A stretch of 64,000 nt of DNA from Epiperipatus broadwayi. Taxonomy: Eukaryota; Onychophora; Udeonychophora; Euonychophora; Peripatidae. The stretch lies in the NCBI GenBank assembly GCA_028023455.1, contig JAQFVV010012418.1:9801279-9865278 (forward strand), in the 5' to 3' direction. The notes beneath the pieces are model-generated. The model searched no databases and was not told where the DNA came from. It worked only from the letters and a program-made list of their open reading frames with translations. Position 1 is the first letter of the stretch. Each line of letters starts with the position of its first letter. Below are positions 1 to 14,512 of the stretch, piece by piece. Both the position numbers and the translations under genes were made by a program.

Positions 1-3000
1 TATAAAAAAAATAAGCACAAGGTTTTGATCTTCCAAAAAATTTCAATTTACAATAACTTTAAAATAGATAACTTTTCTATGATATTGAAAAAATATTTTT
101 TCTTTATCCTTTATTTATTTATTGGTTATGGATTTTTGCTTTATAGTATTTAGCTCAATTTAAGCAATAAATCGAAGCAATAAACCATTAAAAATAAATG
201 GTAGACTCACATTTTTATATTTGAAAAAATTGGGACATAAAATTTAAAAAAACAACAACAACTGCCTTTTATACAGTGCTTTATAAATTATTTAAATAAC
301 ATTAAAAATTATCAAATACAGTAAATGATTTACTTCAAAAATAATACCAGTGTGTATAATATATTAACAATTTTTCATTATAAACTATTAAAAATTTCCA
401 ATATAATATGTAAAAGAATCCTTAAAATATATTTTTATTGTCTTTTCTATATACAATATTTGCTAATATCCTATAATTTTTGTGGTAAATGCATGCATTG
501 ATTCAGAGATGACATTGCAGGCAGCATGGGGTGAATTCCAGTCTTTTTTTTTATTAGTTCAAGACGTATATTGCAACTATTACTATTGCCAATAGTATTT
601 GTTAATGATTTTTATTTATTAAACCATATATCAACATGAAAATAAATAAATAAATACACACTTAATGTAGTGCATTATTAGAAACAAAACATAACTTATA
701 AACTTACTGTATTTTAGTCTGGAACAGGAATCATATCTCTCTTCCCCATACATCAACATGATGATATTTATTAGTTAAATTAGAAATGCATATTTTTATT
801 CAAGTCATATATTTGTTTATTTGTTGAAAAATATAAATACACATGTTTTTGAAATAGAATGCCAGGATCTGTATCTTTTGAAACTTAATTCCATATATAA
901 ATGAATATTATATGCAGTTATTCAAATTGGAAATCCATGATTCTGATCAATAGAATAGAGTTTAATAATAATAAAACTTGCAAAAATGCGTATTTAAATA
1001 TATTATAACTTCTAAACAGTATGCCAGGAACAAATTCCATGAAACTAATTATTATTTTTACAAATGATTACTATTTATAATTAATCAACTTTGTTTTGTA
1101 TTATATATATATAGTAACATGATGAAAATGATGACATTGGGAAATGATTAATATAATGTAAATAAAACAAAGCCCAATCGTTGATCACCATTTTGTAATG
1201 GAATAGTGATTTAGAATATGGGATGAGAATACAAAAACTTTAGTATGTTTCAGAATTGAGACATCATTCATATTAATATAAATCTAGCTTAAATATGGAG
1301 TGTCATTTTATAACAGCCCCAAAGTTGATGTGGCATTTTGTTACAATCATCATCTGTATATAACCATCATCGGCCAGCTTCAGGTAGCTATTTTGTAACA
1401 ATAATAATGGATCCTTTATTCCACTACTACTTTGGTTGGTCAGCATTTATCATAGAATAAAAGAAATTGCCCTACTGATTTTTAGACAACCACTTATTAC
1501 TGACACAAAATGAAAATAACACAATGAAGAAATGTCTTTAAGATTTAAATATTATTGATAAGAGAGCAAAATATGCATCAATAAATTGTTTCTCTGTTAT
1601 AACTGGCATTAAATTATCTATTGTCAGTCATTGGTTAGACTATGCAACAATATTTCCAATACATAATTTAGATTGTCCACTACACTAAAATAAAATACTA
1701 ATGACAATCGCTATTAAAACCTAATTTATTCAGATAGCATTTAAAACAAAAGGAAGTGAATGAGCTCATCTCAGATATCGCCAAATCTATTCATTATCCC
1801 AAAATAAACTATGATAAGCAGTGAAATCATTTATCATTCTTCCAATTAAGGATATATGCCTAAGACATCTATTTAATTTATAATTGAATGAAACCAAATT
1901 CAAATCAATAAATAACTAAGTTCTGATATACTAGTCTAATATTACTTATAGTAATATAAATCTATATTAAAATTTAATGATATTGCCTATTTAAATAAAC
2001 TAGTTTCTAAATAATTATAATAACATTTTGAGAACTTTTATAAACCTACAATATTTATAATGTTTAAATAAAATAAACCTGTATTCAGTTGTTTCTCTAT
2101 TTCTAAGAAGTGGACAAGCTGATTGATATGCTTATACAAAGATTAATTTGCATACATTAGCATACATCAACAACACTATAACATTTCTAACTCTTCAGCT
2201 ATGACTATGAGGTTAAAAGTCTTGGAAAGCACTAAGTCTAATATTTAATTTTGATATTTCTAACTTCACCAACAAGTGTTTGAAGCACAGTATAATTACT
2301 ATCTAATTTCATAAAATGTTAAAAATAATATTAATATTTTATTTATATTTTATATTATATCAATATGGAATTATTGCTTAAGTTATGTATTAAAATGAAA
2401 CACTGTACAAGAACTTATTATCAATAAATCTATTAGATAAGCTTGCATTTTATAATATACAGTCACATTATGTCAAATATATTGTAAGTTTTTATTGGAT
2501 GTTTACCGACTTATAATCACTTATATTATTCAATTACTTAAATCTCCAGCCATTCAATTATAAAAATGGATTTTATAACAAGTAAACTATAGAAAACGAT
2601 TATTGGCAATTGTGTAAGCCAAAGATAGATATTAAGTTATAATAGTTAATAAAATTTATGATCCACTTCAAAAAAGTTTAAAAGGTAATTAAGGCAAATC
2701 ATTCTGACTAATGATAGAATAAAATCTATCATGATCTTTGTAACTGGACAAGATAAGCTCTTTAATAATTAATTATGAACGAATGAAATCATTTCTATAA
2801 TAATATTGACTTAGATAAGCAAACAATTATTTCAATGTAATGACAAATATAAAATTTATATCTAATCAGATTTAATAATAACAATTATATAAAAAGAAAA
2901 AAAAACTGCATATAACCAGATCTGACCGATATTTGTTTGATCTTAGATCAAGATTTAATCATCAAAAATTACCCTTCACACTTAAAAAAATATATAATTA

Positions 3001-5064
3001 GACAAATTTATGGGGTTTTAATCAAATTTAGATTATTGATTTATAACAAGAATTAATAAGGATAACAATAAAATTAACAGCAAACAAAATAAATGATGTA
3101 TGCAATTGACTGAAATCATAACCAGTTAAGGGCAAAATACAAATGCGATTTCTCTTGAATATATCTAATTAATTTGAAAATTTATAATTTTATAAAAGTC
3201 AATAACAAACAATAAATAAATATATGTATGAAACTCAAAAATGTGTTGTATGACAATAATACTATTTATAAACTGATGGAGAGGTTTCAAATATCTTTCT
3301 GAGACTTTAAATAGAATATACAATAATAAAAAATATGATCAAATAAAAATTGATTTTGATTTACTCACTAATATAATTTCTAAATAATTAAACCAACATA
3401 AAATCTATTGGATTTCAATTCTTCTCTATATGAATATCCCTCAGTTAAATCTTGAATATAAAAAAATTTAAACACTTGAAAAAGCTGGTCATAAATTAAC
3501 CTTTATCATCAGATAAGAGTTTAATTAATAACAAAAATGAACCCAATCTTTTATTATGTGAATCATATAATACCACATATATATTATTTAATATTATATT
3601 TTAGAATAAAATATGAACAAAATGTAGATTTTTTTTTAAACAAAAATTATATACACAAATATACCACAAGTGAAAAGTCTTATTTTTCATTTTTACCCAC
3701 TGGTCCATCATGGTCCTATTTCCCTGTTTCTGATTCCAATGCATAGGAATAATTTTCCTTAAGTAGTGAAGACAAAGCATGAATAAGAAGAATCGAGGAT
3801 TTGAATTCAATTACTTTTGTTTTTTAAATCCTGGTATTTTCTTTCAAGTGTACAAATGTATCCAACTTAAAATAATAGATACTTGGGAAAAAGTGCACCT
3901 CACTGGCTTTATTTTCTTTTTTCATTGGTAATAGTATAGAAAGTGAATTCTTTCATTGACAAAATTCAGTTATATCCAAATAAGTAATAAATACTAGCAT
4001 TTTTTCTTTTTTAAAAAATTAATAAAGTGAAATTTCTATTGCTTAATATTAAATAGAAGTTGAATTAATCTATCTTGTGAAATTCATTGATCAAAATATG
4101 ATATCCATATACACATTATGGGATGTGTATTTATCACAAATGGTCAGATGAAATTTTAGATTTTGTCAATGAATATTTATAGGTCATTTGCAATACAATA
4201 CTTTTTGATGTTTTTTTCTTACATTTTGCCATTTCCCCTGGAATTTCATCCATGAACTGTTCCAATTGAATGGGAAGATAGTTCAAATTTTTATTCTTCC
4301 ATGGTTTTAGAAACTAATCACTTTAAAATAAATTTGATAAAATTTTAAAGACAAATGTAAAAATGTCTGTTCTAAGCATCGATTGAATTACATTTCAGTT
4401 CTATTTATAACATACCCTTGCTGATGTCAATGTTGTTAAAGCAATAATATAATTTAATTCTCACTCATGTCTATAAGAAAATTGTTTAATAAAATTTGCC
4501 TACAATGTAGTGAAGACTTTAAATATTGGATATAGTAAAAATAAAAGAAAAAAATTTCATTTTACAATTTCAATATTAATTTTCATTTTTAACCAAAAAT
4601 AAAAAATTCATATAATGAATATATATATTTTTACATGTATTTTTAATAATATATTCCAATAAACTAAGTAATAAACAAACATATATGAAACATGAAACAT
4701 TTAATTTTATAATAAGTAAGTTGTTGGTGAATGTAATAACAAAATAGTTATGTAATAATTAGTAAGAATGATTTTATTCAAGTGATGTTTTTATGATTTC
4801 ATTAATTATTTCCCTATATTTATTTTGCTATTCACTTATTTATATTTCCCCCTAAAATTGATCACAACTAATTTATGATTTGATATTAATATTAATAGTA
4901 AATAGTGATATTATTTTAAAATATTAGATTGCCATGGTTATATAGTTAACATTTATATATCAAGATCTCCATTATCCATACATCAAGTGAAATGAAATTA
5001 AACAAAATCAGTAAACTTCTTTATTTTTTATATACTGTGACATACAGTACTAATCTGGGTTAAT

Positions 5065-5068
<4 letters not shown>
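1..5068. other. AT-rich non-coding stretch
   Basis: No open frame longer than about 70 codons and no domain-like peptide was found on either strand. The sequence is simple AT-rich DNA with short A and T runs. I saw no transposon ends, tRNA-like folds or large inverted repeats. Short frames at 3537-3746 (+) and 3601-3810 (-) overlap each other and look like chance frames. Confidence 0.6.

Positions 5069-5101
<33 letters not shown>
5069..5101. repeat. (TA)n microsatellite
   Basis: An uninterrupted run of about 16 TA dinucleotides within AT-rich single-copy sequence. Confidence 0.95.
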
Positions 5102-5103
<2 letters not shown>

Positions 5104-8100
5104 CCCTTTTGTATAGGTCAGTAATAGTTCATAACAGTCAATTACTAAAAATTTTAAATTTAGAATATGTTCTTTTAATACATTAATTATAGTTTTTCTA
5201 TTATATTTTTAAAGTACAATTTAAAGCTAAAGAAAATACGTAGTATATAAAATCATTTAAAAATAGTTATATAAAGCTTTAAATATTGTTTCATATGGTT
5301 GTAAAAGCTGGCCATATTAAAGAACACAGCTATAAATAATTAAAAGTATATTTAATAAGCTCAATTTTAATAGTCTTAAACGTATAGATAAATAAATGTT
5401 ATACAGTATTTAAATTTATAAACTATGTTTAATAATCAAAATTAATATAATATATTTTAAAAATGGACTTTATGATGGTGAAAATTATATCTAGTTCTAT
5501 ATTTTCGAAATTGTTCTTCCAAATTTTATAATTATATTATATAATATAATAAGTGTAGCAATTTTATAAATCTAGGCAGAGAAATAGATTAAAAATCGTC
5601 TGTCAAAGTTATTAATCATGTGACTTGTATATTACATACTTTCTCACACACGCTTGTTTGAGATAATAATAAAGTTTAAAATATTTTGAAATTGCAGTAT
5701 AGAATTGGATGGAATTGTCACCCAGTATAAAATAATAATAAATATTAAGTTAACTATCGTATGTAATGTTTTAAGTAATGTAATAAAGACGAATACAGAT
5801 ATAATAAAAATTAAATATTTTGTTTAAATAAAAATAGATAAATGGAATAAGTTATTAAGGTTATTTTAAAAGTTATTTTAAATGTTTAAATAATTTTAAT
5901 AAAATAATAATTGATTCAAAAGTAATATTTTAAATAATATTTTAAGTTCATTACGTCATAATTTCTAATTTTGAAATTTAATTCTACTATAAACTAAAAA
6001 TATGTAAATTTGTTCTCAAGCTAAAGTAAGAATTAACCAATAGGAATAGGTATTCTTACAGACTATAAATATCATCGTAACTAAGTTATCAGGGGAGATT
6101 AATAATGTATTGAAACCAGAGAAAGGTAAATTATAGCTATCAAAGAGATAGTATTTTAAAATTATTATTTTAGTCAATTTTAGCGCTCTCTCATAATTTA
6201 TTTGCAAAAACTAATTAATATTTTAAAAGTAACTTGCAAAAAAGAGAGTGTAAACTAAAAAATATTTTAATAATTTTGTTTAACATGCTTTGTTAGATTT
6301 TTTAAAGTTCCTTTACCAGTCGTATTTTATCTAAAAATTTAACCTAAACTTCGCAATAAAAAATGGATATACTATGAAATAAAATGGATATAAGTTATAA
6401 TGCTGAAAAAATATTTGAAATATTTATTGATACAGCTTTATTAATACTTCACCGGAGAACTGTTTTGGTACATATAAAAACCACAGCTCGGACATTATAC
6501 GGAGTCTAAAAAAATGTATTGAAACGTATTATTTATAAGTTTATCCAAGATTTATTTTTAAATAGTAATAAGACAATTATATTTCATGAATTATTTTATA
6601 TAATATGATATTCAAAGGAGTAAAATGTTATATCCTTTCTGAAAGGTAACATTTTAAAAAAATATTTTCAAGAATTTAAGAAAGAACCCAGGAGAATATG
6701 TTATAGAAGCGTTTTTGATATTAAAATATCCGTTCTTAGAATTATTTAAAAATGTATTTAGAAAAGATTTGTTTAAAAGTACTTTAAGTTTTTTTTATTT
6801 TAAAAGAGATTTATAAAAAATACCAAACAAAAGTTTAAATGTATCAAGAAGGAAACATATATAAAAAAAGTGAATACATAGTTGAATAAAAGATGGATCC
6901 ATGGAAATACAAATAGTACTTAAAAGTTTATCGAATATTTTTAAAGTTAAATTAGATGGATTGATGCATCGGATACGCAGAGAATATTGGTAGAGAAGAC
7001 TAAGAAGCTTCACGGGATTAATTAATATTATGATTTAATAATTATCATCCTAAATACTAAAACCAAGGATTATTTTCTATAAATTTTACTAAATGGATTA
7101 ATAATTATTTTTATTTTAAACTTTAACGTGCTTGGAGGAGAACATTTTTAAAAACTCTAGAGAAAATAATAAACATTTTGGACTTATCAGGAACTATCAT
7201 CAAGAAAATATGTAATTATAGTTTTGATTCCTTTTATTTTGTTAACCTAGTTTAAATCTAAATTTTTATATAAGATTAGGAAAAACATAAAAACATTAAT
7301 TTATTAATTTTAAAATTTTATAATATAACAATCTAATAATTTAGCTAAAAATATTTTAATATAAAGTGTATGGGTATGAATTTTTTTATATCTGCAATGC
7401 TCAAGTGGATAAAGGAAGCCTACTATAACACAATGACTAGATAAAGGTTATTGGTAATAATAATAACTATTGATAATTTATAATATATATATATATATGT
7501 ATTAGATCATCCATAAATTGGAAGCATGAAGTGTAAAAGTTTTTTACTTATATGTACCGCATTTCATACAACATTTAAAAAAACATTATGAGATAGGATT
7601 GATTTGAAAATATGCATACGACAATTTTTTTTTTTATTAGTGATATAATCCAACATAACAAATAATTATGTGATTCTTTTAAAATTTTCATGTTATTGGA
7701 TATTCAAATATTGTCTAAGTAGATTGTATATGATTAAACATACAGAGCAATGAAGTAAGCAACTTTTCTTATGGAATCGTAAGATTATTTAACTATTAAT
7801 GAATTTTATTTATTGTTTTGTAAATGCAGATAGTTATTTATCGATGTAAGATGTGGAAAATCTTGAGAAATAATGTTGAGATAGTGGCTTGGAAGTACTT
7901 AGTGAACAGGAAACCAAGATGATGTTTTTAAGAAATAGGATGTTATAAGGAATGGAAATAATATTTAGTCTTTATGTGAATATCAGCATAGTTAACAAAG
8001 CCCTATGACTGATACACATTTTATTTGGACAGTGTTTATATTTCTTTAAATATTTGATGTTCTAATAAAGCTGAAGAAATAGCTTTAACATCGTCCCTGT

Positions 8101-10069
8101 ACTAGAGGATATTAGGCAGGTAAATGTCATACCTCTTCGCACTGTGCCATGATTTTGAGATATGTTAAGAGTAATACTCTAGCTTTCTTCCTTAATCCTA
8201 TGCATCTGTTTTCGCTATCTTTATTTCATGTAACTGCATCGTTCAGAAGATATGTTTAAGAGAAATGATAAATAATTTAGAACTTAGGTTATGCTATAAT
8301 TTTGTATAAGATTGGTTTATTTGCTTAGAAGGAATAAGATGTTATAACTTAAAATTGAAGATCCAAAGTATCCTAAGGAAAGAAAAGAATCATAGAATAT
8401 ATTTTGAATTTTATTTCGGAAATGAAATATAAACTTTTTTTTAAATAGGGTATCTAAACAAAGATATTTTCTTTAAAGTGATAATAATTTTAAATGCTTT
8501 AGTATTATTTTTTTTAAGAGAAAAATAAGTATTGCATATTTTTAAAATACAATAGTACAAAGTAAATTATGTAAACAATATGCATAGTATATTTTTTGTT
8601 TATTGATTAACAGAAATATATTAATGATTACACTTATATCATACTAAAGTAAGGCTTAAAGAAGAATATATTATGATTAGTAAACATTGTGTGATAAATA
8701 CTAAAATCTAGTACTGAATTTTGGATAATATTTTGTGTAACATCTTCGACTTTGCAAGATGAAATTTTTTAATATTTTGAGAAATCCATACTCATTATAA
8801 AATTTTGTTTTCTATAGAATGTTTTCTAAGTATGAATTTTTTTTAAAAAATAAGATAGTTTAATAATATTAAGGATAAAATGCTGTTGCTAATAAAGTAG
8901 ATAAATATATTTGTAATAAGTTAACCATAATGAGAAACCAAATAGTAATATTTTTTTTAAAATTTTGTCCTAAATCTAAATAAAGATATAATTGAAATAT
9001 AAATTATTTTTTTTTATAACCCGGTAGATCAAACTGTAAAGTAAAAAAGTTAAGGATATCCACTGTAAATAGTGTAAATAAATTGTTTATTTATTTGTTG
9101 TTAGTAATAAACTTTGTTAAATTTTGTTATTTCAAAAATTTTGTGTCTGAGTTATTTATTTCTCCACATCGCTGCATGAAATCACGATATATGCATAATA
9201 ATCGAAACAAATATATAATTTTGCACAAAAGATAAATAGAGAATTATTTTAAGAATTTTAAATATTTTATTGGTATTCATTATAATTAAATAATCATAAT
9301 TTTACATTATTTTATTGGTCATAAATCAGTTATCACAATATTATATTAAATTATATGCCATCAGTTGCCACACATATTTTGTTTGTCAGATTATTAAAAT
9401 GCTACCACGTATTTATTATATCATTACATGAAGATATAAGATCATATTATATTATTTCATTATTTTATTATGGTAATAAAATTATAGTAAAAAGAAAAGT
9501 TATACAGAATTAGTTAAACAATGAAGAATATTATTATTATTATTTATTATTATTAGTTTAAGTGTAGTAGATTATGACATAAAATCCCTTCTCATATTTT
9601 ACTACCGTATTTTTAAATTAACTTAGAATAAACTTTATGAATCTGAGATTATTTTATTGAGCTAGATTATTACAAATAGAAGATTAAGACTTAATTATTA
9701 GTTTAGTCTTAGTGAGTAGAAGTTATTAAAGTCGTAAGAATACTATGAGTTTGTTATTTAAAATAGTAATAAAGGGGGGATAGTGTTCTTATGCCATTGA
9801 GGTAGTATTCTGTGGGATATTGGCTCAATGTAATCTATCTTGTCACCTGTATTTTCACTTCAAGTCTCATGAAAATATTAAATATTTATTTAATTTATTT
9901 TTTATAAATTGAACCTTATTCTTATTTTAAATTTGAGCTAGTGAAACATTTTAATTTTAATCCTGAATATTTTATTTATTAATTATTAACTGAGCTAGAA
10001 CCCGTTTTATTTTATATCGTATATTATCTGGAAGTGAGGATGCACGAGATTACAGGTTAGAATATATAT
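5102..10069. other. AT-rich non-coding stretch
   Basis: Nothing gene-like was seen. A TTA/ATT-rich patch lies near 9520-9560. The block around 8090-8230 is slightly less AT-rich than its surroundings but shows no readable frame or repeat structure. Confidence 0.55.
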
Positions 10070-10142
10070 ATATTAAGCAATTAAATCACAGAGGTTAGTA
10101 CTGGATTTCTTAATCATGTGGGATGATTTAATTGCTTAATAT
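10070..10142. repeat. Perfect 19-bp inverted repeat, 35-nt loop
   Basis: Positions 10070-10088 are the exact reverse complement of 10124-10142. Transcription from either strand would give a 73-nt hairpin with a fully paired 19-bp stem. The loop (10089-10123) has no further symmetry. It could be a miniature fold-back element or a small-RNA precursor; nothing in the sequence decides between them. Confidence 0.8.
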
Positions 10143-11787
10143 TTGTATATTTATTTCAGTATAGTGTTATGCTCTGGGATTATTTAATATATATATATGC
10201 TTAATTAATAATGCTAATTAGTTTGATCACTTGAGAAATATATTTACCACAGTGACTAAAAGTTGATTATTCAGTAGTATAACTGATCATAAAAAATGAA
10301 ATTTGTTGTGATATTGCTGTTGATAATTCATGTATTATTTCATTTAAATGATACAGAAATATAGAAGCTGTGGAAATAGCTATATACTGTGTTATATTAT
10401 TTTAGTCTACTAATGTGAATAAAGCTGCAGCTATAGCTATTACTATGTAAAACTTAATTTTTTGATATTTGATAAAACATTTACTGCAATATCTGGAGTC
10501 CAAAGAGCTTTGAGAAATAAAATCAATAACTTGAATTAGTGTGAATTAAACTGATAAGCAAGTATTACAAAATTTGCTTATAATATGATTTGGCAGTTAT
10601 TTGAACCTTGTATGTTGCATGAGATGGTTGTTGTGTAGAACTCCATTGTTTATTATTTTATTCATGCTTGACTTCGAATTACGTCCATTGTTTTTCATAA
10701 ATAAAAAAATATAGGTCATAGTTTTTTTTTTCAGATGTAAAAAATTCTGCAGAATGAAATGCACCTGAATAATGCTGGGTCTGCACTTTAAGGGATAAAT
10801 TTAAAAAAATATCAGATATTGGATGAATAGTCAAGGAAATGGGAAAAAAACGTATTTGGCATATATTTGTCTAAATCCTTTACTAATGCTAGATTGAGAT
10901 AATTATAATAAATACTAAGATAGTCTATATTTGTTTTCTATTACTTGCTACTTTTTTGTACAATCCTAGTATTTTAACTTTAAAACTACAATGTAAATTA
11001 GTGAAGCCTTATACACAATGTTTTTTTAATAAAATCAATTTTTTTTCATCAGTATAATTAATTTGGAAAAATTTGGTTTAGCTTCTTACATAGATTTACA
11101 TTTTAGTGATTTAATTTTATTGGTAAACTAATTTCTCAAGTTTAGATTTAAAAGTTTTAAACTCTTTACAGACAAAGTTGAACACTATCAACATCGTAAG
11201 GCAGTGCCTTTTTTTAAGGATTAGTGCTTTATTTTTTTAGTTGTTTTTTAGGGGGGGGGAGGAGTCTTTTAAATCATTGGTATTAGTGAATTGTATAATC
11301 AGTTGCTGAAGATTCATGTGGTATTCAATCACTGAAATCTTATTGATTTTTGAGGTGCCATATTGAATTTTAAAATAAAAACTGATCTGAGACACAATTT
11401 TCACAATAACTTCAGTTTTAATAATGTTAGAGCAAAAAACTTTACATTGATAGAAACTAGAAAAACTAAAGAAAAAATAATAAGACTAAGACAAATAGTG
11501 ATTATGATTTAAAAAATTAGGTAAAAAAGAAATTTCAATATCCAACATAATTATTACTTTATTGTTTGTTCATTTCTAATTTATCATTAATTAAGTTTAA
11601 ATTAAATCTTCATTGATAATTTCTTTGTATTCCTCACAAAATTATCTTTCAAACCATATATAATACTTCTTACCTGAGATAATCCATAGCTTCGGAATCT
11701 CCAAAACTATTCGCATAAGAATTCTTCATTTTTATTTTGTACCCCAAAAATTAACAAATCTCAAAGGTGTCTATAAAAAAAAGATTC
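10143..11787. other. AT-rich non-coding stretch
   Basis: No gene or repeat was recognised. A run of nine G lies near 11251-11259, which stands out in this AT-rich background. Confidence 0.5.
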
Positions 11788-11903
11788 ATTAAACAATTCA
11801 AAACTCTCCATAGTGCCATCTTGTGCCAACAAGAGCAATCAGTGGATGCCAGAAGGCTTGTGCATAAAATCCCTATCTAGTGCCTACTCATCCAATGACC
11901 CCT

Positions 11904-12023
11904 CTCTCAGATCCAAGGCTCCTCACTGATGCAGGCCACAAGCAGAAACTACTAAGTGCAATGCTCTCAGATCCAAGGCTCCTCACTGAAGAAGGCCACA
12001 AGCCAGAAACTAGTCTGGGGACA
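11904..12023 (+). repeat. Two tandem 60-bp units
   Basis: Unit 1 (11904-11963) and unit 2 (11964-12023) share CTCTCAGATCCAAGGCTCCT, then CACTGA, then AGGCCACAAGC and AGAAACTA. They diverge at their 3' ends. In unit 1 the hammerhead core reads CTGATGC (11926-11932) and the GUC cleavage triplet is lost. In unit 2 core and triplet are intact. Confidence 0.85.
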
Positions 12024-12032
12024 TTGGATGAG
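11966..12032 (+). ncRNA. Hammerhead ribozyme, type I (near canonical)
   Basis: Fold drawn by eye. Stem I inner helix: 11980-11985 (UCCUCA) pairs with 12016-12021 (UGGGGA). Stem I outer helix: 11971-11976 (AUCCAA) pairs with 12024-12029 (UUGGAU), leaving an internal loop as in natural type I ribozymes. Core CUGAAGA is at 11986-11992. Stem II is GGC/GCC (11994-11996, 12002-12004) with loop CACAA and an A-A mismatch at its base where G-C is usual. GAA is at 12006-12008. Stem III is minimal: A12009-U12014 and C12010-G12013. The cleavage triplet GUC is at 12013-12015, so predicted cleavage follows 12015. All conserved core bases are present; the weak point is the short, mismatched stem II. Minimal stem III type I hammerheads are known from PLEs and retrozymes. 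Confidence 0.65.
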
Positions 12033-14487
12033 TAGGCACTAGTTAGGGATTTTATGCACAAGCCTTCTTGCATCCATTGATTGCTCTTGTTGGCACAAGA
12101 TGGCACTACTGTATGGAGAGTTTTGCTTTGTTTTGAATTGTTTAATAACAATTATGTGCTAGTAAGAGATAGTGATCATGTGATGTTTAGTGGTTTAAAA
12201 AGATTCATCCTAATAAAAGATACAAATCAAATCATTTCCAGAAGGTGGATATGCTTTTGTCAGAATAGCAATTGGCTTCTTATCTATCTAAAACTAGAAA
12301 TTGTAGGCTACTATCTGTATCACAGGTAAAATGAGTTTCATCTCTTCATTTTATATTTTTTGTGTACATCAGTGATGTTTATATTCTTTATGCACATTAG
12401 TGATGCTATCTTGTTATATTTATTGCCCCACAGGGATATAATTTATTTGCATATAGCTCATTTGCTAGCTATAGACTTGAAAATAATGTGATGCAAGATG
12501 TGGCAAAACTACTGACTCCACAGCATGAGTATCAAGGCATAGACAAAAATCAGAATTTCATTCTTTGCCTACATACAATTCCATGTGGTATATGCAGAAC
12601 AGTTGTGACTACCACTACACACAGACACCATTTGAAATCTCTCTTTATTGGTTTTAAGTATTTATATTTTCACATGGTACTATACGCAGTAAATTTTGTG
12701 ATTGCTTTATCAACTGCAACCTTTCTGTACATTTGATAATCAGTCTTAAAATTTACATTGCACTGCTCTCTATATGTAAATCATTACTTGTTATACAAAC
12801 ACAAACATGCAAGTTCAAACACAAATACAAATATAGGCACATTAATAAATTATTAAACCTTTTGAGAATCATTATGTCTATAAAATAAGATTGCCTCAAA
12901 CTTGGATCAGAGACCCAAAATTACATTGTACAAAAACCACTTTTGTTATATTTGAATACAAATTTATATACTGTATAATAAAGAGCATAAATGATTTAAT
13001 ATTATATAATTTATATACTACATAGACAACCAATGCAAACAAATTAATAAATTATACCATTTATCAAATAATTAAAAAAAATGTAAAATATTATTCAAAT
13101 AATTAAAAAATTAAAATTCAATATTTACAAACGATATTCTGTGATTACCTTTATAGTGTGTTGAAGGCCTTGAAATGCGAATCATCAAGTTTTTTTAATC
13201 CATTTTATTTATTAATAAGGCCGATATAGATTTTCTGTCTTTATTGTTTTCATGTAAACTAGTAGACTGACCAGAAAAGAAAAAAAAATTAAATGCACCT
13301 ATTAATAAAAATATTAATAAAAAATTCAAATTTTATCAAATTTCAAATTGTGATAACATCATTTTAAAGATGGAATTAAGCAACAACAAATGCTGGGATT
13401 TCTATTGATGTCATGCATATAGTTTTTACACAATTTAAAAAAGAAAACAAAATTTCAACAAATCAGCTGCTACAAACATATGACATGCTATAAGCACTAA
13501 ATCTGTCATGGCAGAATGTGTACAACAATTTCTTAAATTTTTCTTTACCTTAGCTGGGAATCTATTCAGAAATTTTAATTTTTGAAGTTGCCAGTGTGTT
13601 ACAGCACTAAATCATAGGAGTACAGAAGTTTCATGATGATTTATTAGACATTGCTTAAATTATTTGAAAAAGTATTCAGAGTAATGGTATCTTTTTTGAA
13701 TATATCTCAGATTTCTGAGTTTCTGATTGAGAATTGGTGTTTTGAATCCAAGGAATTTTGATCAGGCTATTGAAAACGTAGTAGTAACTCTTTTTGCATT
13801 CATTACAGAAGTATTATTGATGACAGCAATGGATTCATTTAAAATCTTGTAAGCAATGATAAAGATTTGTGCACTTTTATTAATTAATCCAAGATCGGTA
13901 TGTGTCTTTTAATCATGCTGTTTTTGTGAAGGCAATATCACTGCTTCTCAAATCTCATGAACAGTATTTTTTTTTTTTTTTGTGAACATTGTATTCAAGT
14001 CTGAAATTATTTTAAAAAGGCAGTGTGCCATCTTTTAATTAATATTAAGGAGAATGTTATTGATATTTTATATTAGGACAGAAATATAAAGGAATGTGAG
14101 TTCTAAATATAAGAAAAACACAATGTTTCTCATAGAAAGCAGAAAAAAATATAAATAAGGCACTATTGCTATGATATATCATAATTAAGCAATCATTTGA
14201 TTATACTATGTATCTTTTTTATTTATGCTTATAATTTTGACTAGTAGACAGTTTTTAGTGAATAAGTGGACATTAAAATTTAGTGGATTTTTTAAATGCA
14301 TTTTAGCAAGAAGTTTAGGAGTGGCTAGGATTACAAATCCTGAAAAATGGATCTCTCTTGTAATTGCTGAAATTGTTGATAAATTGTTATTAAGCTTAGA
14401 AATTTATTTTGTATGGCTATAACAGATTTGATATTATAAATAAATGAAAAAAGGAGATGGAAATAGTCTGAGGGTTACTAAAATTAG

Positions 14488-14512
14488 TTTTTTTTTTTTA
14501 AAAAAAAAAAAA
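14488..14512. repeat. T12-A13 tract
   Basis: Twelve T followed directly by thirteen A, a perfect homopolymer palindrome. Similar tracts occur at 49600-49618 (T8A11) and 52090-52109 (T10A10). Confidence 0.9.

Larger units (their letters stand above)
11788..12146 (+). mobile_element. Palindromic hammerhead-bearing element (retrozyme-like)
   Basis: The two ends are long imperfect inverted arms (11788-11902 and 12017-12146). They pair nearly base for base except for small indels, such as an extra short block in the right arm near 12121-12132. The centre holds two head-to-tail 60-bp units starting at 11904 and 11964, both opening CTCTCAGATCC. Unit 2 forms the hammerhead annotated separately; unit 1 is a decayed version. 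The arms and centre are clearly less AT-rich than the flanks, which marks it as foreign to its surroundings. It has no coding capacity. Tandem short units with a type I hammerhead are the hallmark of animal retrozymes and of PLE terminal repeats; assigning this element to either is inference. Confidence 0.65.
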
